From an uncultured Alistipes sp. (GTDB lineage Bacteria > Bacteroidota > Bacteroidia > Bacteroidales > Rikenellaceae): 64,000 nt of DNA. The translations under genes and the position numbers were made by a program. Position 1 is the first letter of the stretch; the number at the start of each line of letters is the position of its first letter. Below, piece after piece: positions 34,081 to 41,656 of the stretch. The notes below the pieces were generated by a model. That model made no database searches and was not told where the DNA came from. It was given only the letters and a program-made list of their open reading frames with translations. The stretch spans positions 44,544 through 108,543 of the forward strand of contig CASDSD010000041.1 in assembly GCA_949283205.1 (NCBI GenBank), in the 5' to 3' direction.

Positions 34081-35258
34081 CACTCGAAGACGCGATTAAG
34101 GGTTATACGGAATGTCGTGCCGCGTCCGACCTCCGACTCCGCCACGGCGATCTTGCCCTGGTGGTAGTCCTCGACGATACGGCGCGAAAGCGAGAGACCC
34201 AGGCCCCAGCCGCGGGTCTTGGTCGTGAAACCCGGCTCGAAGATGCGTTTCCAGTTGCTCTTGGGGATACCCTTGCCCGTATCCTTCACGTCGATGGTCA
34301 CGGTCTTCTCGTTGGCGCGGATCTCCACGTCGATGTCGCCATGCCCCTGCATGGCGTCGAGAGCGTTCTTCAGAAGGTTCTCCACGACCCACTCGAACAG
34401 CGCGACATTGAGGTTCGCCTTCACGGGAGCCATCGCCAGGCCGTTGTACGAAAGGGTCACGTTGCGCGGGATACGCTTGCGGAAATACATGATGGTCTCA
34501 CCCACGACCTCGTTCACGTTCGTGGGCGTAAGCACCGTCTCCGATCCGATCTTCGAGAAGCGGTCCACGATCTTGAGCAGGTGCGCCAGGTCCTTGTTCA
34601 TCTCCTCGACGACCACCTGGTCGATATTCTGCGTACGGAGATACTCGATCCACCCCAGAAGCGACGAGGTGGGCGTCCCCAGCTGGTGCGCCGTCTCCTT
34701 CGCCAGACCGATCCAGACGCGGTTCTGTTCGTCCTGCTTGGTGGACTGCAGCGCTATGTAGGTGAAGACGATGAAGATGGCGATGATGACCCACTGCACG
34801 TACGGGAAATAGTACAGCGCCCGCAGCAGCGACGACTTGCCGTAGAAGATTATGTGGCTGCGGTTGCTGCGCCACATCATGCGCACCGTGCGCGGCGTAT
34901 TCTCTTCGGTCAGTTCGTTCAGTTTGTGTCGGAACTTCTCGGGATCCTTTATGACATCCTCGGGAATGCGGTTATAGGATACGAGGTTCAGGTCCTGGTC
35001 CGTGATGATGAAGGGGATGTTGTTCTGCGTGCTGACGATATGCGAGATGAGCGGGTCGGTCATGTAGTCGCCGAAGGACTCGCGGCTGACACGCTCCATC
35101 GCCGCGACCCACAGCTCCACGTCGTGCTGCTCCTTCTGCTTGAGCACGTTGGCCAGCTTGTTGGTGTAGATGAGCGACACCACCGCCAGGATCGTGCCCA
35201 CGACAAGCACCGATATGCGGCTGCGAAACGAGAATTTCTTATGACCCAGTATATTCAT
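34080..35258 (-). CDS. Membrane sensor histidine kinase without adjacent regulator
   Basis: 392 aa. Two membrane helices (about residues 16-33 and 152-172) flank a sensor loop of about 115 residues. The H-box is KETAHQLGTPTSSLLGW, a variant lacking the usual SHELRTP. Later motifs are intact: ENLLKNALDAM (N-box), DTGKGIPKSNWKRIFEPGF (G1/F-box) and GWGLGLSLSRRIV (G2). No response-regulator gene lies in the window near it. It is translationally coupled to the DUF4271 gene. Kinase fold is certain; signal and partner are unknown. Confidence 0.9.
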   Translation of the reverse strand: MNILGHKKFSFRSRISVLVVGTILAVVSLIYTNKLANVLKQKEQHDVELWVAAMERVSRESFGDYMTDPLISHIVSTQNNIPFIITDQDLNLVSYNRIPEDVIKDPEKFRHKLNELTEENTPRTVRMMWRSNRSHIIFYGKSSLLRALYYFPYVQWVIIAIFIVFTYIALQSTKQDEQNRVWIGLAKETAHQLGTPTSSLLGWIEYLRTQNIDQVVVEEMNKDLAHLLKIVDRFSKIGSETVLTPTNVNEVVGETIMYFRKRIPRNVTLSYNGLAMAPVKANLNVALFEWVVENLLKNALDAMQGHGDIDVEIRANEKTVTIDVKDTGKGIPKSNWKRIFEPGFTTKTRGWGLGLSLSRRIVEDYHQGKIAVAESEVGRGTTFRITLNRVFE

Positions 35259-35336
35259 CTCCTGTCTCCTGCCCTTACGTTTCCCCGTATGACATTGCGC
35301 CGCGGCGGCCCGACACGCGCCCGTCGCGGCGGCGCA

Positions 35337-37025
35337 TCAGTTGCGTTCGAGGTCCTGCTCCCTGAGAATCCTGTCGTAACGCTCCCTGTCGCCCAGCAGC
35401 TCCACGGCGCGCATCACCGTGCTGTCGCCGGCGAGGTTATGCTCCACCACACCTTCGTAGTAGTTGTGGCGCAGCACGACGTCGTTGTTCAGCAGGTCGG
35501 TGATCTCGGCGCGGTAGGTGCGCAGGTTGTCGGCCTTCTGGTCCTTGAGCTTGCTCTCTATCTGCTTCAGGTCGTCCGCAAAGTCGGCATCGTAACGCTC
35601 CTCCTTCGAGGTACGCTTGAGCAGGTCCAGCGCCAGTCGCGTCCGCGACTCGTACGGCACCTCCTTGTCGGCCATGAAACGCACGAAATCCTCGTAATCC
35701 TCGTCCGTGATCGAGAAGGTGCGGTTGTCAATCCGCATGTCGGGATGACGACGCATGTATTCGTCGAGGAAATCCTCTATGTAACCCAGATTGTAGAGTA
35801 TCATGGCGAAGTTGCTGATATACTCCGGCTCGATCTTCACGTCGGGCATAAGGCCCTTGCCGTCATACACCTTGCGGCCGTTGCGCGTGTGGAACTCGCT
35901 GATCAGGGAGTCGGGGATGATCTCCGCGCTGCCGTCCGGATTGTGCGCCGAGTAGTTTATCTGCTGCACGCACCGTCCCGACGGGATGTAATATTTTGCC
36001 GTGGTGAGCTTCAGATAGGCGTTGTACCCCAGCGGCACCAATGTCTGAACCAGGCCCTTGCCGAACGACCGCTGCCCCATCAGCACGGCACGGTCCAGAT
36101 CCTGTAGCGCCCCGCTCACGATCTCCGACGCCGACGCCGTATTGTCGTTTATCAGAACCACTATGGGCGTATCGGGCAGCACGGGGTTCGACTCCGTGGC
36201 ATAGACGCGCTTCGACTGCTCCGAGCGCCCCTTCATCGTGATCACCTCCGTCCCCTTGGGCAGGAACATAGAGAGGATCTTCACCGCCTCGGGCAGGCTG
36301 CCGCCCCCGTTGTCGCGGTAGTCCAGGATGAGACCCTTCAGGCGGCCGTCCCTGCGCAGGCGCTCCACAGCCGCCCGCATCTCGTCGTAACAGCCGTCCG
36401 TGAAGTCGTTGTGGCGTATATAGCCTATGCTGTCGGTCACGAAACCCGCATACGGCACCCCGGGGATCGCGATGCGCGCACGCGTGATCTCCATCTCCTC
36501 GATCTCGCCCGTCATAAGGCGCTCCACGGCCAGGCGCACCGTCGTGCCCGGCGTACCCTTCAGCCGCGACGAAATATCCTCCGTAGAGCTGTGGGTGACA
36601 TCCACGCCGTCGATGCTGACGAAGCGGTCGCCGATCTTGAGTCCCGCCAGATCCGACGGCGACCCCTTGTACGGCTGCGCTATAACCACGGCCGAGCTGT
36701 CGCGTTTCATGCGTATCAGGGCGCCGATGCCGCCGTACTTGCCCGTGGCCATGACCTCGAAATTCGACATGTCGGCCTCCGACATGTACTGCGTGTAGGG
36801 GTCGAGGTTGCGCACCATGCCCGCGGCGCCGTCCTTCATCAGCTTGTCGGGCGACACCTCGTCCACATACTGCAGCGACAACTCGCGCATCATGTTGACC
36901 ATGATCTCCATATTCCGGCCCAGGCCGAAATCGTCCTTCGCGGCGTGCAGGCCCGTCACGGCCGCCGCAGCGACAGCCAGCGCGACACCCCCCTGCATCA
37001 GGGCTCTCCTTATCTCACGTCTCAT
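35337..37025 (-). CDS. S41-family C-terminal processing peptidase
   Basis: 562 aa. A periplasmic tail-specific protease. An N-terminal signal/anchor (residues about 10-28), a PDZ domain (about 90-175, with YGGIGALI and IGDRFVSIDGVDV), and the S41 catalytic core follow: nucleophile Ser298 in NTASASEI, Asp309, and Lys323 in SFGKGLVQ, spaced as in the Prc catalytic set. A C-terminal helical extension of about 150 residues is present. It starts at ATG 37025, overlapping the upstream stop as ATGA. Confidence 0.93.
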   Translation of the reverse strand: MRREIRRALMQGGVALAVAAAAVTGLHAAKDDFGLGRNMEIMVNMMRELSLQYVDEVSPDKLMKDGAAGMVRNLDPYTQYMSEADMSNFEVMATGKYGGIGALIRMKRDSSAVVIAQPYKGSPSDLAGLKIGDRFVSIDGVDVTHSSTEDISSRLKGTPGTTVRLAVERLMTGEIEEMEITRARIAIPGVPYAGFVTDSIGYIRHNDFTDGCYDEMRAAVERLRRDGRLKGLILDYRDNGGGSLPEAVKILSMFLPKGTEVITMKGRSEQSKRVYATESNPVLPDTPIVVLINDNTASASEIVSGALQDLDRAVLMGQRSFGKGLVQTLVPLGYNAYLKLTTAKYYIPSGRCVQQINYSAHNPDGSAEIIPDSLISEFHTRNGRKVYDGKGLMPDVKIEPEYISNFAMILYNLGYIEDFLDEYMRRHPDMRIDNRTFSITDEDYEDFVRFMADKEVPYESRTRLALDLLKRTSKEERYDADFADDLKQIESKLKDQKADNLRTYRAEITDLLNNDVVLRHNYYEGVVEHNLAGDSTVMRAVELLGDRERYDRILREQDLERN

Positions 37026-37498
37026 CTTCTCTTGTTATCCATATACATCTCCAGGCGGTACGCCACACGCGCCACGGCGCGGCGTATGCCCGTAATCTCA
37101 ACCCATTGTCCGTACTGGCGCACCGCGATCTCATCCTCGCCCAGCAGCGTCAGCCGGCGCACGACACTGTCGGCGCGGAATACCATGCCGTCCTCCGACT
37201 GCGACACTGCACGGAACCCCGACATCTCGAATGCCGAGACTATCTGCTCGCGGTCCTCGTCCATGAGACACTCCACGCGGCGCGTGATGAACCCGAAACG
37301 GGGATACACCGCCGAGAGCAGAACTACGGCCACCGCCAGAAGCCGCCCGCGCGTGGTCTGCATTGTCACGGCAACGGAATCCCATACCGACACATCCAGG
37401 CCCGACATGCCCGACAGGCGGAGGCTCAGCCACAGTATCACCAAATATAAAACGCAGAAAGCGACAAAATATTTTATCGCACGAACCAGATATCTCAT
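37022..37498 (-). CDS. Small two-helix membrane protein, unrecognised
   Basis: 158 aa from ATG 37498 (MRYLVRAIKYF); an ATG at 37507 is equally possible. Two hydrophobic helices (about residues 7-28 and 51-65) precede a soluble, charged C-terminal domain of about 90 residues containing FEMSGFRAV and WVEITGIRRAVARVAYRLEMYM. I recognise no family. It overlaps the S41 protease by 4 nt, so a linked function at the membrane is plausible but unproven. A hairpin separates it from ispH. Confidence 0.75.
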   Translation of the reverse strand: MRYLVRAIKYFVAFCVLYLVILWLSLRLSGMSGLDVSVWDSVAVTMQTTRGRLLAVAVVLLSAVYPRFGFITRRVECLMDEDREQIVSAFEMSGFRAVSQSEDGMVFRADSVVRRLTLLGEDEIAVRQYGQWVEITGIRRAVARVAYRLEMYMDNKRR

Positions 37499-37516
37499 AT
37501 TCAACATATTATATCG

Positions 37517-37562
37517 TCCGGCGGCCATTGCGCCCGCCTCTTGCGGCGCAGTGGCCGCCGGA
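37517..37562 (-). terminator. Hairpin between ispH and the small membrane protein
   Basis: On the minus strand CCGGCGGCCACTGCGCC pairs with GCGCAATGGCCGCCGG (one or two mismatches). It starts directly at the ispH stop and lacks a long T tail. It may attenuate or insulate transcription rather than stop it. Confidence 0.5.
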
Positions 37563-38480
37563 TCATTTTTCCTCCTTTTCCGACGCCGCGTCACACGCCG
37601 CGCCACACGCCGTGCCGGCGAAACGCTCCCGGATCACATCCGCCACGCGCGTCATGAGCCACGCGGGGGTCGAGGTGGCGCCGCATATGCCCACGCTCGA
37701 GCAATTCTCGAACCACTCGTCGCACAGCTCGCTCTCCTCCTCGATATTGTAGGCGCGGTCGTTGGCCCGGCGGCATACGTCGAACAGCACCTTGCCGTTG
37801 CTCGACTTCTTGCCGCAGACGAACACCACCACATCGAAACGTTCGGCAAAGCTGCGCAGGTTGCGCTCGCGGTTCGAGACGCGGCGGCAGATCGTATCGT
37901 CCACCGTGAGCATGCTCTCGTCGCCCAGCCGCTCGCGCATCTTGTCCGCCAGGTGCCAGAAGAGATCGACGCTCTGCGTCGTCTGCGACAGGAAGAAGAC
38001 CGGACGCGTGAAATCTATCAGCTGAAGGTCCTCCTCCCCCTCGACGACGATCGTCGGCTCGTCGATCTGTCCCGTGAGGCCCACGACCTCGGCGTGGCCG
38101 CGCTTGCCCAGGATAACCACCTGGCCGTTCACCTCGGCCATGCTGCGGTGCGCCGCCACCACCTTCGTCTGCAGCTGCGCCACGACGGGGCACGTCGCGT
38201 CGATGACATGTATGCCCAGCTCCGCCGCCCGGCGGAATGTCGAGGGCGGCTCGCCGTGCGCCCGGATGAACAGATACCGGCCGCTCAACTGCGGCATATC
38301 GTCATAGGTCACCGTACGCAGCCCCAGATGCTCCAGACGCAGCACCTCCATGCGGTTGTGTACGATGTCGCCCAGCGAGAAAACCTCGCTGCCGTACTCC
38401 TTGAGCGCCGACTCGGCCTTCGTGATGGCGCGCACCACCCCGAAGCAGAATCCCGAATTACGATCTATCTCGACATACAT
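37563..38480 (-). CDS. ispH: 4-hydroxy-3-methylbut-2-enyl diphosphate reductase
   Basis: 305 aa. The last enzyme of the MEP isoprenoid pathway, with an iron-sulfur cluster. The three cluster cysteines are in GFCFGV (near residue 12), DATCPVV, and GICGATSTPAWL. The active-site histidines in RAHGEP and GKRGHAEVVG are also present. The start at 38480 (MYVEIDRNSGFCFG) is family-typical. The C-terminus has an Ala/Cys/Glu-rich tail of about 20 residues. It lies 23 nt after cmk, an arrangement I associate with Bacteroidetes genomes. Confidence 0.94.
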   Translation of the reverse strand: MYVEIDRNSGFCFGVVRAITKAESALKEYGSEVFSLGDIVHNRMEVLRLEHLGLRTVTYDDMPQLSGRYLFIRAHGEPPSTFRRAAELGIHVIDATCPVVAQLQTKVVAAHRSMAEVNGQVVILGKRGHAEVVGLTGQIDEPTIVVEGEEDLQLIDFTRPVFFLSQTTQSVDLFWHLADKMRERLGDESMLTVDDTICRRVSNRERNLRSFAERFDVVVFVCGKKSSNGKVLFDVCRRANDRAYNIEEESELCDEWFENCSSVGICGATSTPAWLMTRVADVIRERFAGTACGAACDAASEKEEK

Positions 38481-38503
38481 CTCTTCCCGGTTTTTATCCC
38501 CGC

Positions 38504-39205
38504 TCACTTTCCACACGCCTCCTCGTAGCGCGCCATGAACCACTCCATCTGCTCCTCGACGCTCATGTGGCTGTTGTCCAGCACCACGGCATCCTCGGCC
38601 TGCCGCAGCGGCGAGATGGCACGGTGCATGTCCGCCTTGTCGCGCGCGATGACGTTGGCCAGCACCTCCTCGCGCGTCACCTCCATGCCCTTGCCGCGCA
38701 GCTCGGCATAGCGGCGGTCGGCACGCACCTCCGCATCCGCCGTCATGAAGATCTTCAGCTCCGCATCGGGGAAGACCACCGTGCCGATGTCGCGGCCGTC
38801 CATCACCACGCCGCGGTCGCGCCCCATGCGCTGCTGCATCGCGACAAGCTTCTCCCGCACCTCGCGGATGGAGCTCACACCGCTCACGCAGTTGCTCACC
38901 TCGATGGTGCGGATACGCCCCTCGGCCAGGTCGCCGTTGACGTATATGTCGCTCGCCCCGCGCCCGGGGTTGAAACGGAAGGTGATCTCAATATCCTTCA
39001 GCAGCGCCTTCACCGCATCCTCGTCCACCACGCCCGAGCGTATGGCGCCATGGTCCAGCGCATAGAGCGTCACGGCGCGGTACATCGCCCCCGTGTCGAT
39101 GAAGATATATCCCAGGCGCGCGGCGATGGCCTTGGCGAAGGTACTCTTGCCGCACGACGAGAAGCCGTCCACGGCGATGATTATCTTTTTTCTGTTGTTG
39201 TTCAT
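38504..39205 (-). CDS. cmk: Cytidylate kinase
   Basis: 233 aa. Phosphorylates CMP/dCMP. P-loop AVDGFSSCGKSTFAKAIA near the N-terminus, DTGAMYRAVTLYALDHG, the GRDIGTVVFPDAELKIFMTA segment and a lid region with RYAELRGKGMEVTREEV. The start at 39205 (MNNNRKKIII) was chosen. It lies 7 nt after the LysE-family gene and 23 nt before ispH. Confidence 0.95.
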   Translation of the reverse strand: MNNNRKKIIIAVDGFSSCGKSTFAKAIAARLGYIFIDTGAMYRAVTLYALDHGAIRSGVVDEDAVKALLKDIEITFRFNPGRGASDIYVNGDLAEGRIRTIEVSNCVSGVSSIREVREKLVAMQQRMGRDRGVVMDGRDIGTVVFPDAELKIFMTADAEVRADRRYAELRGKGMEVTREEVLANVIARDKADMHRAISPLRQAEDAVVLDNSHMSVEEQMEWFMARYEEACGK

Positions 39206-39212
39206 ATTCCCG

Positions 39213-39881
39213 TTACAATCCATGCGGCAAGACATTGAAGAAGGTCGAAAGAATGGTGTATATGCCCAGCAGGGCGATGATGATGCCCGCCACGTGATTT
39301 ATCGTGAGCATGTGGCGCGGCCGGAACCGCCGCCGGAAGAGGTCTATGGTGAACGTCAGCAGCAGCCACCACAGCACCGCCCCGCAGAAGAACCCCACGA
39401 TGGTGGCGCCGCTGCGCATGAGCGAGGCCACATCCTCCGAGCCGTCCATGCCGACGTTGAACATGGCGAAGAAGGCGAGGATGTAGGGTATCACCACAAC
39501 GAAATTGGCTATCGTGAAGACGAACATCGACGAGAAGTCCTGCCACAGGTTGTAACGTCCGGCACGGTTCTTACGGATCTGCGGCACGGGATTCTGGAAG
39601 AAGATGTAGACGCCGACGATGACCACGAAGATCCCGCCTATGACCTGCAGTATGACGCTGTACTCCTCGATCTGCGCCTGCAGCATCGAGTAGAAGAAGA
39701 AGGCGATGATGGCCATGAGCGTATCCCCGCAGGCGACACCCACGCCCGAAGCGAGTCCCGAACGCCGGTTTTTGCTCAACGTGCGCTGTATGCACAGCAC
39801 GGCGACAGGCCCCACCGTGATCGACGAAGCGACGCCCACGCACAATCCCTTGAGCAATATCTCGATTATGTCCACGAACAT
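39213..39881 (-). CDS. LysE/RhtB-family transporter
   Basis: 222 aa with six hydrophobic helices. The N-terminal GLCVGVASSITVGPVAVLCIQRTL with a following SGLASGVGVACGDTLMA is the LysE-family signature (PGP loop region), suggesting amino-acid or small-metabolite export. The substrate cannot be read from sequence. It is the first gene of a leftward string running through cmk and ispH. Confidence 0.85.
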   Translation of the reverse strand: MFVDIIEILLKGLCVGVASSITVGPVAVLCIQRTLSKNRRSGLASGVGVACGDTLMAIIAFFFYSMLQAQIEEYSVILQVIGGIFVVIVGVYIFFQNPVPQIRKNRAGRYNLWQDFSSMFVFTIANFVVVIPYILAFFAMFNVGMDGSEDVASLMRSGATIVGFFCGAVLWWLLLTFTIDLFRRRFRPRHMLTINHVAGIIIALLGIYTILSTFFNVLPHGL

Positions 39882-39906
39882 ACTTCGGCGGCTGAAACTT
39901 TGACGG

Positions 39907-39937
39907 CAAAGTTAGGAATTTAATATGGAATATTAAA
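39907..39937 (-). promoter_or_regulatory. Promoter for the LysE-cmk-ispH string
   Basis: On the minus strand TAACTTTG (39914-39907) lies 19 nt downstream of TTTA (39937-39934). The predicted leader is about 20 nt. Confidence 0.6.
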
Positions 39938-40020
39938 GCCCGCCCCGCCTTTTGGGAGAATTGTTGATAATTTATGGAAAACTTCATGCCAACGTTTCCA
40001 CATCGTGTCCATATACCGAT

Positions 40021-40028
40021 TATATTTG
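40021..40028 (+). promoter_or_regulatory. -7 box for the DUF3467 gene
   Basis: TATATTTG matches TAnnTTTG, 23 nt before the ATG at 40052. A TTTC at 39995-39998 lies 22 nt upstream as a weak -33 element. Confidence 0.55.
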
Positions 40029-40051
40029 CATGACACCAAAAATCCCGCGTT

Positions 40052-40369
40052 ATGGCAGAGCTTCAGAAACAGGGCCTCGACATTGAGCTGACCGAGGAGA
40101 TCGCCCAAGGCAACTATTCGAACCTGGCCATCATATCGCATTCCACGTCGGAGTTCATAATCGACTTCGCGGCCATGCTGCCGGGCCTGCAGAAGGCCAA
40201 GGTGAAGTGCCGTGTGATACTGACGCCAGAACATGCCAAAAGACTGCTGCTCTCGCTGCAGGACAACATCACCCGCTACGAGAACACCATAGGCAAGATC
40301 GAGATACCCAAACCCCAGCATGCCGACGACTCCGTCATGGGCCTCGGCCCCAAGGTGGGCAAGGCATAG
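40052..40369 (+). CDS. DUF3467 family protein
   Basis: 105 aa. The segment YSNLAIISHSTSEFIIDFAAMLPGLQKAKVKCRVILTPEHAKRLLLSLQDNITRYE matches DUF3467, a small conserved family of unknown function. Its beta-rich core and acidic/basic mix suggest a cytosolic protein. It has its own promoter and a terminator-like hairpin 160 nt downstream. The region around its stop codon is echoed 90 nt further on. Confidence 0.85.
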   Translation: MAELQKQGLDIELTEEIAQGNYSNLAIISHSTSEFIIDFAAMLPGLQKAKVKCRVILTPEHAKRLLLSLQDNITRYENTIGKIEIPKPQHADDSVMGLGPKVGKA

Positions 40370-40456
40370 AGAGGCGGCAACCGGCAAGCCCTCGCGGGGA
40401 GGGGAGTGATGGCAGGCAAGGCGCCGGCAGGCAATATAAAGACAGGCAAGGCATAG
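40352..40456. repeat. Short G/A-rich repeats after the DUF3467 gene
   Basis: GGCAAGGCATAGAG occurs at the DUF3467 stop (about 40359) and again at about 40446. Shorter GGCAAG/GGCAGGCAA variants lie between them. It looks like local duplication of the gene's tail; no second gene is visible. Confidence 0.55.
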
Positions 40457-40532
40457 AGCCGTGAAATGAACGCGAACGCGGAGATATTGCTCCGTAAAGA
40501 TAAATTAATTAGTTTTGATGTTGTGAATAGGG

Positions 40533-40568
40533 AGGGTCGAGCCCAAGAGGGCCCGGCCCTTGTGTTTT
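40533..40568 (+). terminator. Terminator-like hairpin downstream of the DUF3467 gene
   Basis: AGGGTCGAGCCC (40533-40544) pairs with GGGCCCGGCCCT (40549-40560) apart from one mismatch and one wobble, then TTGTGTTTT. It precedes about 200 nt without a gene. Confidence 0.6.
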
Positions 40569-40771
40569 GCGCCTCCGCCCCGCCTCACCGCCGCGGAAAG
40601 GCATCGCGCGTCAGTCCCGTCCCGCCGAAAACCCGCCCCCCCGAAAACATGTACCCGCCGTCGCCGTGGGACAGTTCCACCGGACAGCCCCGCCGCCCCG
40701 AAAATCCTCCCCGAAAATCCTCCCCCGAAAACTTTTATCGCGCGATCCGACGGAAATAACCGATAAATTCC

Positions 40772-40779
40772 TATTTTTG
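40772..40779 (+). promoter_or_regulatory. -7 box upstream of the long hairpin and DprA-like gene
   Basis: TATTTTTG matches TAnnTTTG. It would start a transcript about 55 nt before the hairpin element and about 250 nt before the DprA-like ATG. No clear -33 TTTG was found. Confidence 0.45.
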
Positions 40780-40842
40780 TACCGATGCCGCCGCAGATGC
40801 GGTATCTGACATATTACGAACGTTTTTCGTTACTTTTTCTTT

Positions 40843-41007
40843 CTTCCTCAAACTTCGCAAATTTGATTTCCGAAAGAAATGTAACGGGACGCTCCGTGAA
40901 CGTACCTGCTGTACCTCGCGCCATTTGGCGCGCTTCGTGCAACAGACGTTTCGCGTGGGCTGTCCGTGTTACTTATTTCGGAAATGGGCAGCGAAGGCCT
41001 GAGGAAG
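40843..41007 (+). ncRNA. Long rod-like hairpin element, candidate structured RNA or palindromic repeat
   Basis: Eight stems nest in order around an ATTT loop at 40923-40926: 40843-40850/41000-41007 (8 bp), 40854-40858/40991-40995 (5), 40866-40875/40976-40985 (10), 40881-40885/40968-40972 (5), 40887-40890/40962-40965 (4), 40898-40903/40946-40951 (6, one wobble), 40909-40912/40942-40945 (4) and 40917-40922/40927-40932 (6). That is 48 pairs in 165 nt. It ends 31 nt before the DprA-like ATG and follows a -7 box. It could be a 6S-like RNA, a structured leader, or a non-autonomous mobile palindrome. The type is not established. Confidence 0.6.
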
Positions 41008-41038
41008 TGGTAAGTCAATACGGCAACCCACGTTTCTT

Positions 41039-41515
41039 ATGGTCTTCAACCATCCTTACAGGGGGAATCCCGATCTTCTGGAACGCCCCGCCGTCGCCTT
41101 CTTCGCCTCGCGCGAGGTATCGCCCCGACAACGCCTGCGCGCACTCCAATGGCTCGACGGGATCATCCGCACCGACAACGTCGTCGCAGGCGGCTTCCAC
41201 TCGCCCCTCGAGCGCGAGATTCTCGAGAGGCTTCTCGCGGCGCGCCACCCCGTAATCTGGGGGCATGCCCGCGCCCTCTACCGCCGCTACGCACCGCAGG
41301 TGGAGCAGGCCATAGACGAAGGACGCATATTCGTCTTCGCCGCGCGCGACACCTCCCGCGCGGGGGCATGGACGGCGCAGACGCGCAACGCCATCATCAC
41401 GTCGATGGCCGACCGCTCGGTCTTCGTCATAAACCGCACGGCGGGGCGCAGCAGCCTGCTCGACGCGTTTTGCGACCTGGAGCGCATGTCGGGACACGCC
41501 ACCGTCATAGAGTAG
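41039..41515 (+). CDS. DprA/Smf-like Rossmann-fold protein, short form
   Basis: 158 aa. The order AVAFFASREVSP, DNVVAGGFHSPLEREILERLL, PVIWGHARALY, GRIFVFAARD and VINRTAGRSSLLDAFCDL resembles the Rossmann core of DprA/Smf (DNA-processing) proteins. The N-terminal helix-hairpin-helix and C-terminal DML1 regions of full DprA are absent. A nucleic-acid or nucleotide role is inferred, not shown. It sits directly downstream of the long hairpin. LOG-type phosphoribohydrolases share the fold and are an alternative. Confidence 0.6.
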   Translation: MVFNHPYRGNPDLLERPAVAFFASREVSPRQRLRALQWLDGIIRTDNVVAGGFHSPLEREILERLLAARHPVIWGHARALYRRYAPQVEQAIDEGRIFVFAARDTSRAGAWTAQTRNAIITSMADRSVFVINRTAGRSSLLDAFCDLERMSGHATVIE

Positions 41516-41545
41516 CCGCCGGCCTTGGGAAACGCCCCCAAAAGA

Positions 41546-41579
41546 CGTCGGGGCGGAACCCGCAGGTCCCGCCCCGACG
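41546..41579. terminator. GC-rich inverted repeat between the DprA-like gene and folC
   Basis: CGTCGGGGCGG and CCGCCCCGACG pair around a loop of about 11 nt. No T-run follows on either strand. It is placed between convergent genes, so a bidirectional stop is plausible. Confidence 0.5.
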
Positions 41580-41656
41580 CTATCGCCGTAACGACAATTT
41601 CCTTATAAACATATCCTGGCGGCCGGCAACAGCCGCCCGTTTAGACTGTCCCGTCC

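Noticed and set aside
40785-41255. A 156-codon open frame running across the long hairpin
   Set aside because: Its translation has no domain, it reads through a palindrome, and it overlaps the better supported DprA-like gene in another frame.
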